NCBI GenBank assembly: GCA_001799575.1 | Contig: MGTT01000012.1 | Span: 1-54,382, forward strand | Reading direction: 5' to 3' | From: Elusimicrobia bacterium GWA2_56_46 | GTDB taxonomy: Bacteria > Elusimicrobiota > Elusimicrobia > Elusimicrobiales > UBA9959 | DNA: 54,382 nucleotides | In this document: positions 52,701-54,382 of the stretch, in pieces | How the letters are laid out: each line of letters begins with the position of its first letter | Position numbering within the stretch: position 1 is the stretch's first letter | The notes under the pieces: model-generated | Database searches by the model: none | Seen by the model: the letters and a program-made list of their open reading frames with translations, nothing else | What the model was told of the DNA's origin: nothing | Translations under genes and position numbers: made by a program

Positions 52701-54382
52701 GCGCAGAACCTGGCCGCTCTGATCGAAGACGGCTCCAGCCTTGCCTTAAGCTGGACCGCGGCCGGGGCGGGGGTATCTTTATATAAGGTATTCAAGGACG
52801 GGGTTTATCTCGGGCCTGTGGGTGCGGACAAGAACTACTACAAGGACACGGCCTATTCGGCCGGGGCGCATATATACGAGGTTCTGGCGGTGGATTCTAA
52901 AGGGCGCGACGGCGTACGCGCCAGGGCAGAGCTGCCCGCTGTGTCGCTGGTGTTGTCAGGGTATGGCTCATTCTCGGGTGATTCGCAGGCTTTGAACAGA
53001 GGGTTCTTTGATTATGTCCGCTTTACCATAACTAATTCCGGGGCGCAGGCCGTATCAGCCGGGCCGCTGGCCCTTACCGCGGGCGGCGTACAGGGTGTCG
53101 CGGCGCCGGCCGTAACCGTGCAGGCGGGCGTTTCAGCGGAAGCTTCAGCCGTGGTCTATACCAGTACGCAGGCGGCCGGTACCCTTTCCGCCAGAGGCGT
53201 GCTGAGCCTGCCTCGCGGGGGCGATGCCGTGGTAAGCGCGGCCATAAACTTTAACTTAACGGCCAGGGATGCGCAGAATCCGATCGTTGAAGTGTTGCCC
53301 GACGCTTTGGTGCGCGGGAGCTACTCCGATGTAAGGGTAAAATTTAATAATCGCGGTTCGGCCCCCGCGGATATCGTAACGGCGCGTAAACCAGGCGGTG
53401 TCGTTTCGGCTTCGGATCTCGTGTCGGTCAGCTTCCTCGCGCCGTCCGGTTTTGTGCTGGGTTCCGGGCTGCTTAAGCAGACCAACGCTGATATCGCGGC
53501 CATTGCCGGCGAGACCGTTTATTTCGTGCGCGTTCCGCCCGGCGGGAGCGTAACCTTTGACCCTGTCCGTCTGCCTGTGCCCGAATCCGCCGATACTATT
53601 AAAGTGCGGGGCAGCATAACCGGTTTTGCGTATTCGCTGGGGTATAACCCGGTGCATTCGACACAGGCATATTCGGCTTCAAAGGATGTTAAGACCGAGC
53701 TGGCTATCCCTTATACTGCCACCATAAGCCCTGAGCATTCCATATACGACCAAGGCAGTTCCGTAAAGATCATGGGCCGCATCAACGATGTCTGGTCGAA
53801 TGTCCTATCATCGTTCCCGGTTGTGGTCTCGATATCTAATAATGGCTATACCAGGAGCATGCAAGGGATGACCGACGGTAGCGGCAACTATAATGTGACG
53901 TTCACGCCGAATCCTGCCGAAGCCGGGGTGTATTCCGTAGGGGTGCGCCACCCTGATATCGTAGGCGAAGCGGCTACCTCTTCTTTTATTATAACTGGCT
54001 TTGGGTTCAATTACCGGGATTACAGTCTTACGATGCTTCAAGGCAGCAGCTACCTTTTTGATGTGATCCTTAAGAACACGGGCGGCAGCCAGCTTGAGGG
54101 TTTATCCTTTACTGTTGAGCCGGTGTCAGGCGAAGGCGTAACGCTGACACCAAGCCAGGTGTTACCGCAAACATTACCGCCCGGTTCGCAGATGAAGATT
54201 ACGCTTGCCTGTGCGGCGATAAGCACGGCAAGCGCACAAGCCAGAATGAACTTTAAAGTCACCGATATTAACGGCTTTACGCGCAGTATGTCCATCACGG
54301 TAAATGTTGTCGCGCCGCAGGTGGTTCCCAGGGTAACGCCACAGGTGTTCTCGCTGGGTATGGTGGCGGGTGACAGCAGAAC
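46701..54382 (+). CDS. Giant beta-helix / FN3-repeat surface protein, main body (3' end outside window)
   Basis: In frame with 46341-46700 and open without another stop to the window end, more than 2,560 codons. Up to about 48460 are beta-helix repeats (SSGSRLENVIIRWGGG, SNTFDNTNNGIYIS) including two near-identical blocks. Then come Big/Ig-like and fibronectin type III domains with the recurring strand YYY(A/S)xTALDxAGNES (near 49010, 49300, 50960, 51850 and 52130), interspersed with ITVSGxxDGxxY units. CARDB/NEW3-like domains (RGSYSDVRVKFNNRGSAPAD, YLFDVILKNTGGSQLEG) lie near the end. It is a secreted adhesin or matrix protein by architecture. If TAA is not read through, restart at GTG 46758 or ATG 46809 would lack a signal peptide. 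Confidence 0.8.
46950..48114 (+). repeat. Two near-identical ~345-bp blocks inside the giant gene
   Basis: The segments 46950-47295 and about 47766-48114 are almost identical at DNA level (from AAATCGCTG through the AGCCGGCTTGAGAACGTCAT stretch) and are offset by 819 bp, exactly 273 codons. The preserved frame and very few substitutions indicate a recent internal duplication or gene-conversion tract. Confidence 0.85.

Overview
The window is 54.4 kb of GC-rich bacterial chromosome. It carries about 40 genes on both strands, one tRNA, many small dispersed repeats and the first ~8 kb of a giant surface-protein gene. No single gene proves the lineage. The mix (PFOR-based anaerobic metabolism, a NiFe-hydrogenase-related membrane complex without nickel ligands, an anaerobic FAD-oxidoreductase trio, many small secreted proteins, a huge beta-helix/FN3 protein) fits a Gram-negative anaerobe or fermenter, most plausibly Elusimicrobiota. 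That assignment is inference.

Layout. 0.1-2.4 kb: peptidase T, then an Xre/RES toxin-antitoxin pair with its own promoter. 2.4-5.7 kb (minus): a lipoprotein hydrolase, a DUF4105 protein and a DUF3015 protein. 5.8-9.4 kb: pyruvate:ferredoxin oxidoreductase. 9.7-11.3 kb: two tandem secreted paralogues of unknown function. 11.4-13.1 kb (minus): a PAS - membrane protein - DnaJ operon. 13.2-13.5 kb: a tRNA-Asn gene interrupted in its anticodon by a 236-nt group I intron. 13.7-16.2 kb: an AraC regulator with a DUF481 outer-membrane protein, divergent from a secreted protein. 16.2-18.9 kb: repeats, a YihY-family membrane protein and an M14 carboxypeptidase. 19-21.7 kb (minus): a glycine-rich protein and two tandem secreted endonuclease I paralogues. 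21.8-26.8 kb: phosphoglucomutase, 6-phosphogluconate dehydrogenase and an acetyltransferase (translationally coupled), then a beta-CASP nuclease. 26.9-30.5 kb: structured repeats and two tandem DEAD-box helicases. 30.5-35.3 kb (minus): a phospholipase-D-like protein and a glycerol-3-phosphate-dehydrogenase-like operon with an unrecognised 43-aa gene inside it. 35.4-37.7 kb: structured repeats, a truncated gene and a MATE transporter. 37.7-45.2 kb (minus): a six-gene energy-converting-hydrogenase-related (Ehr) complex. 45.4-46.2 kb: a 270-bp MITE abutting mntP. 46.3 kb to the end: the giant surface protein, broken by one in-frame TAA and running off the window.

How the genes fit together. PFOR makes reduced ferredoxin, and the Ehr complex could couple a ferredoxin-like donor to ion pumping without hydrogen chemistry. 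Pgm and Gnd serve glucose-phosphate and pentose-phosphate flux. The Glp-like trio would oxidise glycerol-3-phosphate or a related hydroxyacid. Secreted peptidase, nucleases and hydrolase suggest scavenging of macromolecules.

The most unusual signals are: (1) the tRNA-Asn group I intron; (2) a family of 118-218 bp palindromic elements whose stems covary between copies; (3) a recurring -10-like box exactly 6 nt upstream of start codons, suggesting leaderless mRNAs; (4) a hydrogenase-like large subunit without nickel ligands; (5) a single nonsense codon in an otherwise open 8-kb reading frame; and (6) three adjacent paralogue pairs within 21 kb.
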